Under the pieces are notes generated by a model that was not told the origin of the DNA, made no database searches, and saw only the letters and a program-made list of their open reading frames with translations. A stretch of 34,114 nucleotides of DNA from an uncultured Trichormus sp. (GTDB lineage: Bacteria > Cyanobacteriota > Cyanobacteriia > Cyanobacteriales > Nostocaceae): contig CAKZGI010000348.1 in assembly GCA_936914905.1 (NCBI GenBank), positions 1 to 34,114 of the forward strand. Direction: 5' to 3'. Positions 8,946-17,860 of the stretch are shown here, in pieces; the first letter of the stretch is position 1, and the number at the start of each line of letters is the position of its first letter. Position numbers and translations under genes: made by a program.

Positions 8946-9485
8946 TTAGAATCTTTCTGTATCCTGAGAAGGTCCAACTGCTCCCGGTTGAGATAAGAAA
9001 AAGTTTTGAGCAGATTCATTTTGATATATACACCTAATATCTGGCTTTTCACTGTCTAAGTTACCAGTAAAGCCAAAAGTATTCAGGCGATTTTTACATT
9101 CCCTCACCTGATCTGATGTGACAAGTTTTTTATTTTCCAAAATTGCCCAGTTATTCTGCCGGAGAACACATCCAGGACGGATATTCGGCTGGGCAATATA
9201 AACATTAAAAGGATTGAGAGTCACAAACAGTCTGGCATCCATCACCATCGCACTGGCGCCATACTGCACACAAATTTCAGGGTTTGGTGCCCTCGTATCA
9301 ATAAATTCACGGGAAGCTACATTTGATGGAGTCAAAGTAGTTGTAGAACTAAAAGCAATCCCAATCCCAATACCCAAAATCAATACACCTCCCAAAATAG
9401 CAATGGTGGTGAAGTTAAATATAGGGGATTGGAAAACAGAGGGTTTAGAAGTAGTAGCTGATCTACCAGTAGGTTTACGTCTCAT
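8946..9485 (-). CDS. DUF3172 domain-containing membrane protein
   Basis: A 179-residue protein found mainly in cyanobacteria. A basic N-terminus (MRRKPTGRSATTSKPS) precedes one membrane helix at about residues 28-46 (IAILGGVLILGIGIGIAFSS). After it comes a soluble domain with PEICVQYGASAMVMDARLFV, RPGCVLRQNNWAIL and a Cys-containing end (EKPDIRCIYQNES). Four cysteines in the soluble part could form disulfides. The role of DUF3172 is unknown. It is transcribed toward the frameshifted AMIN gene and stands alone. Confidence 0.8.
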   Translation of the reverse strand: MRRKPTGRSATTSKPSVFQSPIFNFTTIAILGGVLILGIGIGIAFSSTTTLTPSNVASREFIDTRAPNPEICVQYGASAMVMDARLFVTLNPFNVYIAQPNIRPGCVLRQNNWAILENKKLVTSDQVRECKNRLNTFGFTGNLDSEKPDIRCIYQNESAQNFFLSQPGAVGPSQDTERF

Positions 9486-9661
9486 TTTTGCTTAATCACC
9501 TTCACGCCAACTTGGGGGGAATGCTTGATTCTCTCCCTACCTTAGTATGAAGAGTCTTGAGGAAAATTATCCCTTATTTTCGATCTAATTCCCATAGCTC
9601 TTGTGGGATGGGTATGTTATTGACTTAAAAAGTGTAATACTAAGTACATGCTTTGTAGAGT

Positions 9662-9994
9662 TTATCCCAGTGCAAAATCGGTGTAATGTCGCAATTTTGG
9701 AGGATTAAAACCTGAAACAATGTCTTTCTTGGGAACACCAAGTTCAACTAATTCATTACCAATACCAACTTCTGTCCCATCCTGCTGAACCCAAATTTTG
9801 CCATCAATAATATCAAGATGCAGGACAGTACCATAAACTCGCTTGGAGTCAGGCCAACCAACATATACTAGTTGATAGTGGTCGTGTTCAGTATCAAAAA
9901 TAGTTTCAGCTTGAATGCGTTTATCCCAAACTAATTGAGCGCTTGCAGTTAGTGGATTTTGTATATGCTCTCGGTATTCATCAATGGTAGCCAT
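9662..9994 (-). CDS. xisI: XisI-family protein (fdxN-element excision controlling factor-like)
   Basis: A 110-residue protein that matches XisI in length and pattern: an N-terminal helix (MATIDEYREHIQ), then DTEHDHYQLVYVGW, VLHLDIIDGKIWVQQDGTEV and the end pattern GFNPPKLRHYTDFALG. In Anabaena, XisH and XisI assist XisF in excising the fdxN element during heterocyst formation, but many genomes hold numerous xisHI copies away from any such element. No xisH is present upstream on the minus strand here, so this is an orphan copy. The gene looks intact. The name rests on family likeness, and its actual role may differ. Confidence 0.82.
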   Translation of the reverse strand: MATIDEYREHIQNPLTASAQLVWDKRIQAETIFDTEHDHYQLVYVGWPDSKRVYGTVLHLDIIDGKIWVQQDGTEVGIGNELVELGVPKKDIVSGFNPPKLRHYTDFALG

Positions 9995-10212
9995 TTTTCG
10001 ATTACTTCCTCATCAATAATAGACCTCTTGCAAAATTGTTTCTGTGGTATGATAGAGAGTTTTATACTTTAATTTTTTTAATGTATTTTTGGTGTTGTTT
10101 GCGCTCGCTAATTCAAACATAACCGTGTAACTCTAACTTTTGGCTAAAACAGCGCGATTACTAACTTACCAACAACGATAATCTGACTGCATAGTGGAGA
10201 AAAAAGCCAGTA

Positions 10213-10602
10213 ATGACCCAGCCTTCTAATATCCGCCAACTGTTAACTGATGGCAAACTAGGACTGCTACCATATCTAGATAACCGCCTCAATGATATAG
10301 CCAATTCCTGGCAGCAACTAGAAAATCTACATTTATAGCCTTATGATATTGAGTTGGGAGAATGCAACACCATAGCCGCAAACGAACCCAGACCTCTAAC
10401 TACTCAATCAGTTTCCCTCAAATGCTTTATCACTGGTAGTAGCAAAGATCAATTAGAACTCTTACTTTTAGCATCAGAATTACAAAATTCCCTAGACGCA
10501 AGCATCTTTGAATGGAGTAACCGAGAATGGTATCAATTCGAGAAACCCTTACGGCGACCTGTAACACAAATTACAGGTCGTTTAGATTACGAACTGCAAT
10601 AA
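10213..10602 (+). pseudogene. Conserved-looking hypothetical protein interrupted by an amber codon
   Basis: From ATG at 10213 the frame reads MTQPSNIRQLLTDGKLGLLP to WQQLENLHL, then TAG at 10336-10338, then continues in the same frame (PYDIELGECNTIAANEP, LELLLLASELQNSLDASIFE, RRPVTQITGRLDYELQ) to TAA at 10602. The total would be 129 residues with a single stop at codon 42. One CAG-to-TAG change would explain it. The downstream part could restart from TTG at 10354. No known domain was recognised. Continuity of a sensible sequence across the stop argues for recent inactivation or a sequencing error. Confidence 0.6.
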
Positions 10603-10735
10603 AGACCTGCTCATTCTTGCCGTCTGGGCATCTATCGAGAATTTGATTTAATCTACACGATCAGCTTTTGAAGCACAAATGATTAGACTCAGCAGTCAGT
10701 TAAACAACAACTGACCACTGAGCACTAACCAGTGA

Positions 10736-11212
10736 CTAACTAGCTAACAGCGTCTTTTCTAGAGGAGTCCAACGGAAATAGCGATCACCACCCCGTTCAA
10801 TCACAACTTTTACCCGTGGTTCCAACTTCGGTAAGTTAGCCAAATACTCAACTTCCTGATCAGAAAGAATATGTCCCTCAATAATCCATAGCAATAGACC
10901 CTTCGACTTAGGTGGTAGCTGTTCTAGATGAGAACTGATCATCGGTGGTAGATAATGCACCTCACCCACCGCTGCACCACTACCAGTACTTTTTTTACCC
11001 AGATGAGGAGGTCTAACTCCATGAACTCTTGTCAAATATGCAGCAACATCTCCTAGTCCCCTGGCAGTAATGTGGAGGCTAATATAGCCAGCAGCCCGCA
11101 ATCGCCGACGATACCGACCTTCATAGCCTCCTTCCAGAGGAACATATACACCCAGAGCGCCAAATTTCTCCAAATCGCGGATTAAACCATTGCCAGTGGT
11201 AATTAGTGCCAT
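10736..11212 (-). CDS. ndhN: NAD(P)H-quinone oxidoreductase subunit N
   Basis: This 158-residue protein is a cyanobacterial/chloroplast-specific subunit of the NDH-1 complex in thylakoid membranes, which works in respiration and cyclic electron flow. Recognisable NdhN stretches are MALITTGNGLIRDLEKFGAL, VYVPLEGGYEGRYRRRLRAA, ARGLGDVAAYLTRVHGVRPP and LLLWIIEGHILSDQEVEYLA, ending in VVIERGGDRYFRWTPL. It is a peripheral protein without membrane segments. Length and sequence are complete. It is transcribed away from the ribosomal cluster, and the 845-bp gap between ndhN and rplC must hold both promoters. Confidence 0.95.
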   Translation of the reverse strand: MALITTGNGLIRDLEKFGALGVYVPLEGGYEGRYRRRLRAAGYISLHITARGLGDVAAYLTRVHGVRPPHLGKKSTGSGAAVGEVHYLPPMISSHLEQLPPKSKGLLLWIIEGHILSDQEVEYLANLPKLEPRVKVVIERGGDRYFRWTPLEKTLLAS

Positions 11213-11263
11213 AGATTTTCGTCTTATCCCACTTAGATATCTCTATTATTCACCCTTTGATGG

Positions 11264-11283
11264 TAGATTAAGTTAGATTAAGT
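11264..11283. repeat. 10-bp perfect tandem duplication
   Basis: TAGATTAAGT occurs twice in tandem upstream of ndhN. It has the same size class as the duplications in the pseudogenes at the left end of the window. Confidence 0.8.
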
Positions 11284-11482
11284 CACAGAATATTAGCAAT
11301 ATAGGGCATCAAGCGTAGGCAATCATGTAATTTCCCTCGTTGATTCATCCCCACGCAAAACCTGACCACTAAATTACTAGACAAAAATACATTAATGATT
11401 TATATTATTAGATTGTGACCAAATAGTAAAATTAAGCATAATTTCTTAATTTAGCACCCTCAACCAGTGAGGCATCGAAGAT

Positions 11483-11513
11483 TTGATGACATCACAATTT
11501 GCCCAGATATAAT
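11483..11513 (+). promoter_or_regulatory. Candidate promoter for the rplC-led cluster
   Basis: TTGATG (11483-11488), a 19-bp gap and a perfect TATAAT (11508-11513). The spacing is at the long end and the -35 is only partial. The site lies about 540 bp before rplC. Confidence 0.3.
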
Positions 11514-12057
11514 TTGGTGTAAATGTACAAGAGACTGCTAAACTAGAAAAACTTTCAGGTCAAACTCAGAAGCTAATGGCTATCAACCCAAAGCCAAATA
11601 AAAGCTTCAGTCCATGTTCACTCCCGCAGCCCCTAAAAAAAGGCAAATCCTCAAACAATAGTTTAAGGTATTTAGAGAAGTAGAGCCTGAATAGCAATTT
11701 TCAGGAAACGGATACTGAGCGGAAATTCCCCACTTAAGTCCCACTACAATCGGAGAGTGCCCGAGCAATCGCTTGGACGAAAGCATTGCTGCACACAGCG
11801 CAAAGCAATAACGTCTTGATTGATTTCAGAAGTAACACCTTTTCATAAGGAAGGTAATTATTACTGTTCTGGTGACCAAGTGAGTGAACAATAAACGGAT
11901 TCACCAAACAGCAGAGTCGTTGTTACGTCACAAAAAATTTGGACTGGCGTTAGACAGTGCAAATTTCGGAGGATAAACCCTCTCTCATGACGTTATTCAA
12001 ACTTGTCTCTAAAAATCCGATTCCAAGGTCAGCAACTAGAAAGGAGAACCAGTTACT

Positions 12058-12693
12058 GTGTCTGTAGGTATTCTCGGCACCAAGCTGGGCATGACCCAAA
12101 TATTTGACGAAGCAGGAGTAGCTATTCCTGTTACCGTAATTCAAGCCGGTCCATGCACTGTTACACAAGTTAAAACACAACAGACCGACGGTTATTGTGC
12201 CATTCAAGTTGGTTATGGCGTAGTCAAACCTAAGGCTTTAAATAGACCCCTGCTAGGCCACTTAGCTAAATCATCAGCTGCAGCATTGCGGCACTTAAAC
12301 GAGTATCGCACTGATGCCTCCGCTGATTATGCTTTAGGTCAAGAACTTAAAGCAGATATTTTTAGTGCAGGTCAGATTGTAGACGTAATCGGTACAAGTA
12401 TCGGTCGCGGTTTTGCCGGCAACCAGAAGCGTAATAACTTCGGTCGTGGTCCCATGTCACATGGTTCCAAAAACCATAGAGCGCCTGGTTCCATAGGTGC
12501 TGGTACAACCCCTGGTCGTGTTTATCCAGGAAAACGTATGGCAGGACGTTTGGGAGGTACTCGAGTCACAATTCGCAAACTGACCATAGTGCGAGTAGAT
12601 GCAGATCGCAACTTAATCCTGATTAAGGGTGCCATTCCTGGTAAACCAGGTGCATTAGTGAATGTCGTACCCACAAATAAAGTTGGTAGATAG
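12058..12693 (+). CDS. rplC: 50S ribosomal protein L3
   Basis: This 211-residue protein is one of the first to assemble on 23S rRNA, and its long loop approaches the peptidyl transferase centre. The N-terminus [18 protein letters not shown] and the loop [16 protein letters not shown] followed by [19 protein letters not shown] are L3 hallmarks. The start is GTG at 12058 behind AAAGGAG. In cyanobacteria rplC, not rpsJ, leads this cluster, as here. Confidence 0.97.
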   Translation: MSVGILGTKLGMTQIFDEAGVAIPVTVIQAGPCTVTQVKTQQTDGYCAIQVGYGVVKPKALNRPLLGHLAKSSAAALRHLNEYRTDASADYALGQELKADIFSAGQIVDVIGTSIGRGFAGNQKRNNFGRGPMSHGSKNHRAPGSIGAGTTPGRVYPGKRMAGRLGGTRVTIRKLTIVRVDADRNLILIKGAIPGKPGALVNVVPTNKVGR

Positions 12694-12743
12694 TAAATAG
12701 TTTTAGTTGTTTAGCTGTCAGCTTCAACTGACCACTGGCAACC

Positions 12744-12754
12744 GACAAAGGACA
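12744..12754 (+). promoter_or_regulatory. Repeat-borne ribosome binding site of rplD
   Basis: The 11-mer GACAAAGGACA ends a run of degenerate heptamers (ACTGACC, ACTGGCA, ACCGACA) and supplies AAGGA seven bases before the rplD ATG. The identical 11-mer precedes rplF and rplM. Confidence 0.65.
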
Positions 12755-12759
12755 CAAAG

Positions 12760-13392
12760 ATGGTTGAAAGTGTAGTTAAAAATTGGCAAGGAGAGCAAGT
12801 TGGCGAAACCAGCTTTGACTTCCGAGTTGCCAAACAGGAAACAGCAGCGCATATAGTACATCGCGCCCTCGTCAGACAAATGACCAATTCTCGCCAAGGA
12901 ACAGCCAGCACAAAAACTCGTTCCGAAGTGCGTGGTGGTGGTCGCAAACCTTGGCGGCAAAAAGGAACAGGTCGCGCCCGTGCTGGTTCTATTCGTTCAC
13001 CCTTATGGCGTGGTGGTGGTGTGATCTTTGGACCCAAACCCAGAGATTTCAACCTAAAGCTAAACCGTAAAGAGAGACGTTTGGCACTGCGGACAGCCTT
13101 CATTAGTCGCGCCGAAGATTTAATTGTTGTAGAAGAATTTAGCAACGAACTACAACGACCCAAAACCAAGGACTTGGTAGCAGCATTAGCCCGTTGGGGA
13201 GCAGCACAAGAACAAAAATCCTTGTTAATTTTGTCTGAAATAGCAGAAAACGTACTTTTGTCAGCCCGCAACATAGAGAACTTAAAGCTAATTGCCGCTG
13301 ACCAGTTAAATGTTTACGATTTGCTCCACGCTGACAAAATCGTTGTGACACCAGCAGCTTTAGAAAAAATTCAGGAGGTCTACAGTGCCTAA
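12760..13392 (+). CDS. rplD: 50S ribosomal protein L4
   Basis: This 210-residue protein binds 23S rRNA and lines the exit tunnel. The extended tunnel loop is visible as [20 protein letters not shown] followed by [20 protein letters not shown]. In E. coli L4 represses its own S10 operon; whether it does so here is unknown. It overlaps rplW by 8 bp. The spacer to rplC holds degenerate heptamer repeats. Confidence 0.97.
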   Translation: MVESVVKNWQGEQVGETSFDFRVAKQETAAHIVHRALVRQMTNSRQGTASTKTRSEVRGGGRKPWRQKGTGRARAGSIRSPLWRGGGVIFGPKPRDFNLKLNRKERRLALRTAFISRAEDLIVVEEFSNELQRPKTKDLVAALARWGAAQEQKSLLILSEIAENVLLSARNIENLKLIAADQLNVYDLLHADKIVVTPAALEKIQEVYSA

Positions 13393-13699
13393 CTTTGACC
13401 CCCGCAACCTTGCCGACCTAGTGCGTCGCCCGATTCTGACAGAAAAGGCGACCATATTGATGGAGCAAAATAAATACACATTTGAAGTAACTCCAAAATC
13501 GAGCAAGCCAGAAATTAAAGCCGCAATTGAAGACTTGTTTCAAGTCAAAGTTATAAAAATCAACACTGCCTTACCACCACGCAAACAGCGTCGCGTTGGT
13601 AAATTTATGGGTTACAAGCCCCAATATAAGCGAGCTATTGTAACCGTTGCACCTGGGGACGAAGACAAAATAAGAAAACTTCTATTCCCAGATGTCTAA
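13385..13699 (+). CDS. rplW: 50S ribosomal protein L23
   Basis: This 104-residue protein sits at the tunnel exit and is a docking site for trigger factor and SRP. The L23 pattern [22 protein letters not shown] opens the protein, and [20 protein letters not shown] marks the C-terminal rRNA-binding part. The start is GTG at 13385 inside the end of rplD, with AGGAGG in the rplD tail acting as the ribosome binding site, so translation is probably coupled. Confidence 0.96.
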   Translation: MPNFDPRNLADLVRRPILTEKATILMEQNKYTFEVTPKSSKPEIKAAIEDLFQVKVIKINTALPPRKQRRVGKFMGYKPQYKRAIVTVAPGDEDKIRKLLFPDV

Positions 13700-13702
13700 G
13701 AA

Positions 13703-13830
13703 TTTTAGATTTTAGATTTTAGATTTTATATTGGGCTAGTAAATAATCGCCAAAAAACAATTAAAAATCAGAAATCGAAATCAATAAAATTCTCAAGCCC
13801 AAATCGAAAATCCGAAATCAAAAATTACTT
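13703..13830. repeat. Heptamer repeat (TTTTAGA) and inverted-arm element, rplW-rplB spacer
   Basis: TTTTAGA is repeated three times and more (13703-13729). TTGGGCT (13731-13737) then pairs with AGCCCAA (13796-13802), and the far side has AATC/AAAATCC-type units roughly complementary to the left arm. The spacer could fold into a long AT-rich stem-loop in the mRNA. No Shine-Dalgarno is visible before rplB. Confidence 0.75.
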
Positions 13831-14694
13831 ATGGGTACTCGTTCTTATCGCCCTTATACCCCTAGTACTCGCCAAGTTACAATCTCCGACTTTGCGGAAA
13901 TCACCAAAACTGACCCGGAAAAATCACTGACAGAATCAGTACATCGTCCCAAAGGTCGGAACAATCAAGGGCGGATAACCAGCCGTCGTCGGGGAGGCGG
14001 ACACAAACAACTATACCGGATTATCGACTTTAAGAGAGATAAACGGGATATTGCTGCTACAGTCACAGCAATTGAATACGATCCTAACCGGAATGCGCGA
14101 ATCGCCCTAGTTCAATATGAAGATGGCGAAAAGCGGTATATTTTACATCCCAATGGCTTGAAAATCGGCACAACAATTATTGCTGGCGTTGATGCTCCCT
14201 TTGAAGATGGTAATGCCTTACCTTTATCCAAAATTCCTTTGGGTACTAACGTTCACAACGTAGAAATGACACCAGGCAAAGGCGGTCAAATTGTCCGTGC
14301 CGCTGGTGCAACAGCTCAAGTTGTGGCTAAAGAAGGTAATTATGTAACTCTCAAATTACCTTCTGGTGAAGTTCGCATGATTCGTCGTGAATGCTACGCC
14401 ACCATTGGCCAAGTAGGCAACACTGACGCGAGAAACCTGAGTGCTGGTAAAGCCGGACGAAACCGCTGGAAAGGTCGTCGTCCCAAGGTTAGAGGTAGCG
14501 TCATGAACCCCGTGGATCATCCACATGGGGGTGGTGAAGGTAGAGCGCCCATCGGTAGATCCGGTCCTGTGACACCTTGGGGTAAACCAGCTTTAGGTGC
14601 GAAGACACGCAAGCGCAAAAAAGCAAGCACTAAATTAATTGTACGTCGCCGTCGTAAGTCTTCTAAGCGCGGTCGCGGTGGTCGTCAGTCTTAG
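13831..14694 (+). CDS. rplB: 50S ribosomal protein L2
   Basis: This 287-residue protein binds 23S rRNA domain IV and is needed for subunit joining and peptidyl transfer. The N-terminus [20 protein letters not shown] is of cyanobacterial type. The conserved [18 protein letters not shown] contains the functionally important His, and the basic end [20 protein letters not shown] is typical. The start codon has no clear Shine-Dalgarno because a repeat element fills the spacer. Confidence 0.97.
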   Translation: MGTRSYRPYTPSTRQVTISDFAEITKTDPEKSLTESVHRPKGRNNQGRITSRRRGGGHKQLYRIIDFKRDKRDIAATVTAIEYDPNRNARIALVQYEDGEKRYILHPNGLKIGTTIIAGVDAPFEDGNALPLSKIPLGTNVHNVEMTPGKGGQIVRAAGATAQVVAKEGNYVTLKLPSGEVRMIRRECYATIGQVGNTDARNLSAGKAGRNRWKGRRPKVRGSVMNPVDHPHGGGEGRAPIGRSGPVTPWGKPALGAKTRKRKKASTKLIVRRRRKSSKRGRGGRQS

Positions 14695-14770
14695 AATTTG
14701 AGATTTTAAATTTTGGATTTTAGATCGGGTCTACTTGTAGGCATCGAAAATTGGGGAAACCTCAATGAGA

Positions 14771-14835
14771 AACCTAAAAATCCAAAATCCAAAATCCGAA
14801 ATTCTAAATCCAAAATCCAAAATCCAAAATCGAAC
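14771..14835. repeat. Heptamer repeat (AAAATCC), rplB-rpsS spacer
   Basis: Units of AAAATCC, some degenerate, fill the last part of the spacer. The first part (14698-14725) carries the complementary TTTTGGATTTTAGAT, so the two arms could pair. The repeat reads through in frame into rpsS as an artificial N-terminal extension rich in K, I, Q, N, P and S. Confidence 0.8.
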
Positions 14836-14836
14836 T

Positions 14837-15115
14837 ATGGGTCGTTCTTTAAAAAAAGGTCCTTTCATTGCTGATCACCTACTCAGCAAAATTGAAAGGC
14901 TGAACGCTAAAAACGAAAAACAAGTAATTAAAACTTGGTCAAGAGCTTCGACAATTTTACCGATGATGGTAGGTCATACTATAGCGGTTCACAATGGTAG
15001 ACAGCACGTTCCAGTGTTTGTCAATGAACAGATGGTAGGTCACAAGTTGGGAGAATTCGCCCCCACACGCACCTACAGAGGTCATGGTAAAAGTGACAAA
15101 AAATCAGGGAGATAG
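14837..15115 (+). CDS. rpsS: 30S ribosomal protein S19
   Basis: This 92-residue protein of the 30S head contacts the A-site tRNA region with S13. [20 protein letters not shown] and [20 protein letters not shown] are characteristic. The ATG at 14837 gives the normal length. An upstream in-frame ATG at 14765 would add 24 residues made only of heptamer-repeat codons and is rejected. The stop TAG is the first triplet of a TAGTCAT repeat. Confidence 0.96.
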   Translation: MGRSLKKGPFIADHLLSKIERLNAKNEKQVIKTWSRASTILPMMVGHTIAVHNGRQHVPVFVNEQMVGHKLGEFAPTRTYRGHGKSDKKSGR

Positions 15116-15133
15116 TCATTAGTCATTAGTCAT
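15113..15133. repeat. Heptamer repeat (TAGTCAT x3) overlapping the rpsS stop
   Basis: Three perfect TAGTCAT units. The first includes the rpsS stop codon TAG. Confidence 0.9.
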
Positions 15134-15137
15134 TAGT

Positions 15138-15242
15138 TACTCCCTTCCCAGTATGAAATTAGGGGTGTGGGATTCCACACGCAGAAGCATTATCCCTCTA
15201 CCCTATTACTATGACCTTATTCTTTGTAGTGGGAAGGGAGTA
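15138..15242. mobile_element. MITE-like inverted-repeat element between rpsS and rplV
   Basis: TACTCCCTTCCCA (15138-15150) and TGGGAAGGGAGTA (15230-15242) are 13-bp perfect inverted repeats bounding 105 bp. Inside is a perfect 6-bp hairpin, GTGTGG/CCACAC (15165-15180). The element has no coding capacity. It may be a miniature transposable element or a folded mRNA structure; mobility is inferred from layout only. Confidence 0.55.
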
Positions 15243-15277
15243 TTAGCTAAAGACAAATGACAAAAACGGAGACAATT

Positions 15278-15637
15278 ATGGCAATTGATACTACAGAAGT
15301 TAAAGCGATCGCTCGTTATATCCGCATTTCTCCCTACAAAGTGCGTCGCGTACTCGATCAAATCCGGGGACGGTCATATCGAGAAGCACTCATCATCCTA
15401 GAATTCATGCCCTATCGCGCCTGTAAACCAGTGTTAAAGGTAGTCAGAAGCGCGGCTGCTAATGCAGAGCATAACGAAGGGTTAGACCGAAGCGAACTAG
15501 TTATTACTCAGGCGTATGCCGACCAAGGGCCAGTTCTAAAAAGGTTTCAACCCAGAGCGCAGGGTCGAGCTTACCAAATTCGCAAACCAACGTGTCATAT
15601 AACTGTCGCTGTTGGCGCTGGTGCCACTAGCAAATAA
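15278..15637 (+). CDS. rplV: 50S ribosomal protein L22
   Basis: This 119-residue protein lines the exit tunnel with L4. It contains [20 protein letters not shown] near the N-terminus and the tunnel hairpin region [23 protein letters not shown] at 15278 is preceded by GGAGAC and starts the family-like [10 protein letters not shown]. An in-frame ATG 21 bases upstream (MTKTETI-) is less likely because it lies within spacer-type sequence. Confidence 0.95.
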   Translation: MAIDTTEVKAIARYIRISPYKVRRVLDQIRGRSYREALIILEFMPYRACKPVLKVVRSAAANAEHNEGLDRSELVITQAYADQGPVLKRFQPRAQGRAYQIRKPTCHITVAVGAGATSK

Positions 15638-15692
15638 CCAAGAGACAGACACAACTAATTGTGTACAGTAAGAAATTTTAGAGGAAGCATTT

Positions 15693-16448
15693 GTGGGACA
15701 GAAAATTCATCCAGTCGGTTTTCGTCTGGGTATTACTCAAGAACATCAATCTCGGTGGTTTGCCGTTCCTGATCGTTATCCAGAACTACTACAAGAAGAC
15801 CACAAACTTCGTAAATACATAGACCAAAAACTGGGTAGATACGCTCAAAACAACGCTGGTATTTCCGAAGTACGTATTGAGCGCAAAGCTGACCAAATCG
15901 ACCTAGAGGTCCGGACAGCTAGACCAGGTGTTGTAGTAGGTCGTGGTGGACAAGGTATAGAATCACTGCGTACCGGACTCCAAGAGCTTTTGGGCAGCAA
16001 TCGCCAAATCCGCATTAACGTAGTTGAAGTTCAACGAGTTGATGCTGATGCTTACCTGATTGCTGAATATATTGCTCAACAATTAGAACGCCGCGTTTCT
16101 TTTCGTCGAGTAGTTCGTCAAGCTATTCAACGCGCTCAAAGAGCGGGTGTACAAGGAATAAAAGTTCAAGTCAGTGGTCGGCTCAACGGTGCGGAAATTG
16201 CCCGGACAGAGTGGACACGCGAAGGCAGAGTACCTCTGCATACATTACGGGCTGATATTGACTATTCTTACTGTACAGCGCAAACAATTTACGGCATTCT
16301 GGGCATCAAAGTTTGGGTCTTCAAGGGAGAAATTATCCCTGGACAGGAAGAAACACCAGCCCAACCAACAACACGCGAACGCGAACCTCGTCGTCGTCAA
16401 CAACAACGCCGTCGCCAGCAGTTTGAAGATAGATCAAATGAAGCATAG
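15693..16448 (+). CDS. rpsC: 30S ribosomal protein S3
   Basis: This 251-residue protein lies at the mRNA entry channel and has helicase-assisting residues. [20 protein letters not shown] opens it, and a type-2 KH domain is seen in [17 protein letters not shown]. The C-terminus has an Arg/Gln-rich tail ([19 protein letters not shown]), a little longer than in E. coli S3. The start is GTG at 15693 behind GAGGAAGC. Confidence 0.97.
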   Translation: MGQKIHPVGFRLGITQEHQSRWFAVPDRYPELLQEDHKLRKYIDQKLGRYAQNNAGISEVRIERKADQIDLEVRTARPGVVVGRGGQGIESLRTGLQELLGSNRQIRINVVEVQRVDADAYLIAEYIAQQLERRVSFRRVVRQAIQRAQRAGVQGIKVQVSGRLNGAEIARTEWTREGRVPLHTLRADIDYSYCTAQTIYGILGIKVWVFKGEIIPGQEETPAQPTTREREPRRRQQQRRRQQFEDRSNEA

Positions 16449-16480
16449 TCGTTAGTCAGTAGTCATAAGTTAGTGGCAAA

Positions 16481-16516
16481 AACTGACAACTGATAACTGA
16501 CAACTGACAACTGACC
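16481..16516. repeat. Heptamer repeat (AACTGAC), rpsC-rplP spacer
   Basis: About five units of AACTGAC or AACTGAT lie just before rplP, after TAGTCA-type units at 16447-16470. Confidence 0.85.
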
Positions 16517-16534
16517 ACCGACAAATAGCAAACC

Positions 16535-16957
16535 ATGTTAAGTCCTAGAAGAACTAAATTCCGCAAACAACAACGCGGACGAATGGAGGGGCTGGCCAAC
16601 CGTGGTAGTACCCTGAACTTTGGGGATTTTGCTCTCCAAGCTCAAGAACCAGCTTGGATTACCTCCCGCCAAATAGAGGCTTCTCGTCGGGCAATGACCC
16701 GTTATATCCGTCGGGGTGGCAAAATCTGGATTCGCATTTTCCCGGACAAACCTGTCACAATGCGTCCAGCAGAAACTCGGATGGGTTCTGGTAAAGGTAA
16801 TCCAGAATTTTGGGTAGCAGTAGTCAAGCCTGGACGAATTTTATTTGAAATCGCTGGTGTTTCTGAAGAAATAGCTCGTGAAGCCATGCGATTAGCTGCC
16901 TATAAGCTGCCAATTAAAACTAAGTTTATTGTCCGCTCTCAACCACAGGAGCAGTAG
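16535..16957 (+). CDS. rplP: 50S ribosomal protein L16
   Basis: This 140-residue protein lies near the A site and helps position t[23 protein letters not shown] and [20 protein letters not shown] are L16 signatures. It is followed six bases later by rpmC. The ribosome binding site before the ATG is not obvious because the spacer is repeat-filled. Confidence 0.97.
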   Translation: MLSPRRTKFRKQQRGRMEGLANRGSTLNFGDFALQAQEPAWITSRQIEASRRAMTRYIRRGGKIWIRIFPDKPVTMRPAETRMGSGKGNPEFWVAVVKPGRILFEIAGVSEEIAREAMRLAAYKLPIKTKFIVRSQPQEQ

Positions 16958-16963
16958 TAGGAT

Positions 16964-17191
16964 ATGGCTCTTTCTAAAATTTCAGAAGCTAGAGAATTAA
17001 GTGACGAGAAACTGGCTGAAGAAATTGTCGCTATTAAAAGACAACTATTTCAGCTGCGCTTGCAAAAAGCCACTCGACAACTGGAAAAACCCCACCAGTT
17101 CAGACACGCCCGTCATCGTTTAGCCCAACTATTAACAGTAGAGGGAGAACGCAGCCGGGTAGCAAGTCAATCGACTAAAGAAGAAAAGTAG
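16964..17191 (+). CDS. rpmC: 50S ribosomal protein L29
   Basis: This 75-residue helical-hairpin protein sits near the tunnel exit beside L23. The pattern DEKLAEEIVAIKRQLFQLRL followed by QKATRQLEKPHQFRHARH identifies it. It lies between rplP and rpsQ with very short gaps. The ribosome binding site, AGGAGC, is in the rplP tail. Confidence 0.94.
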   Translation: MALSKISEARELSDEKLAEEIVAIKRQLFQLRLQKATRQLEKPHQFRHARHRLAQLLTVEGERSRVASQSTKEEK

Positions 17192-17197
17192 GAGATT

Positions 17198-17449
17198 ATG
17201 GCAGTCAAAGAACGAGTTGGCTTGGTAGTGAGCGACAAAATGCACAAAACGGTCGTGGTGGCTGTAGAAAACCGCTCTCCTCACCCCAAGTACGGCAAAA
17301 TTGTAGTTCAAACCCGGCGCTATAAGGCTCACGATGAAGATAATCACTGCAAAGTGGGCGACCGTGTGCGTATTCAGGAAACTCGACCCCTGAGCAAAAC
17401 TAAGCGTTGGCAAGTCACAGAAATCCTCAATGCTAAAGCTACAACATAA
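17198..17449 (+). CDS. rpsQ: 30S ribosomal protein S17
   Basis: This 83-residue OB-fold protein binds 16S rRNA early in assembly. [20 protein letters not shown] and the later [20 protein letters not shown] are diagnostic. It starts six bases after the rpmC stop, with GGAG seven bases before the ATG. Confidence 0.96.
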   Translation: MAVKERVGLVVSDKMHKTVVVAVENRSPHPKYGKIVVQTRRYKAHDEDNHCKVGDRVRIQETRPLSKTKRWQVTEILNAKATT

Positions 17450-17491
17450 ATAGTTGTTATCAAATTAACAACTCTAACCGGGAGACTAATT

Positions 17492-17860
17492 GTGATTCAA
17501 CCCCAGAGCTACCTAAATGTTGCTGATAATAGCGGAGCACGTAAGTTAATGTGCATCCGTGTATTAGGCGGAGGAAACCGTCGTTATGGCGATGTGGGCG
17601 ATAAAATTATCGCCGTTGTTAAAGATGCCCAACCCAACATGGCTGTAAAAAAGTCTGATGTTGTCGAAGCTGTAATTGTTCGTACTAAGAAAAGTATTAA
17701 TAGAGACAGCGGTATGAGCATTCGTTTTGATGATAACGCGGCAGTTATCATTAACAAAGATGGTAATCCCAGAGGTACACGGGTATTTGGCCCTGTAGCA
17801 CGGGAATTACGCGATAAAAACTTTACCAAAATAGTTTCTCTCGCGCCGGAGGTGCTGTAA
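17492..17860 (+). CDS. rplN: 50S ribosomal protein L14
   Basis: This 122-residue protein forms an inter-subunit bridge. [20 protein letters not shown] and the L14 signature around [20 protein letters not shown] are clear. GTG at 17492 follows GGGAGACTAATT. The stop TAA overlaps the ATG of rplX by one base, which suggests translational coupling. Confidence 0.97.
   Translation: MIQPQSYLNVADNSGARKLMCIRVLGGGNRRYGDVGDKIIAVVKDAQPNMAVKKSDVVEAVIVRTKKSINRDSGMSIRFDDNAAVIINKDGNPRGTRVFGPVARELRDKNFTKIVSLAPEVL

Larger units (their letters stand above)
11213..12057. other. Long intergenic region upstream of the ribosomal cluster
   Basis: No convincing gene was found in these 845 bases between the divergent ndhN and rplC. 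The region holds a 10-bp tandem duplication at 11264-11283, one promoter-like pair at 11483-11513 and, just before rplC, a strong ribosome binding site (AAAGGAGAACC). If transcription starts near 11520, rplC would have a leader of over 500 nt, which leaves room for autoregulatory RNA structure. None was proven by eye. Confidence 0.5.

Noticed and set aside
10015-10200. Possible insertion-sequence end (AGACCTCTTGCAAAA) upstream of xisI
   Set aside because: It looks like cyanobacterial IS ends recalled from memory, but no matching second end or transposase is visible.
12711-13274. 187-codon minus-strand frame opposite rplD
   Set aside because: Shadow of the well-supported L4 gene. Cys/Arg/Ser-rich composition is typical of an antisense frame.
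14765-14836. Longer start for S19
   Set aside because: The extra residues are encoded by AAAATCC repeats and are absent from the family.
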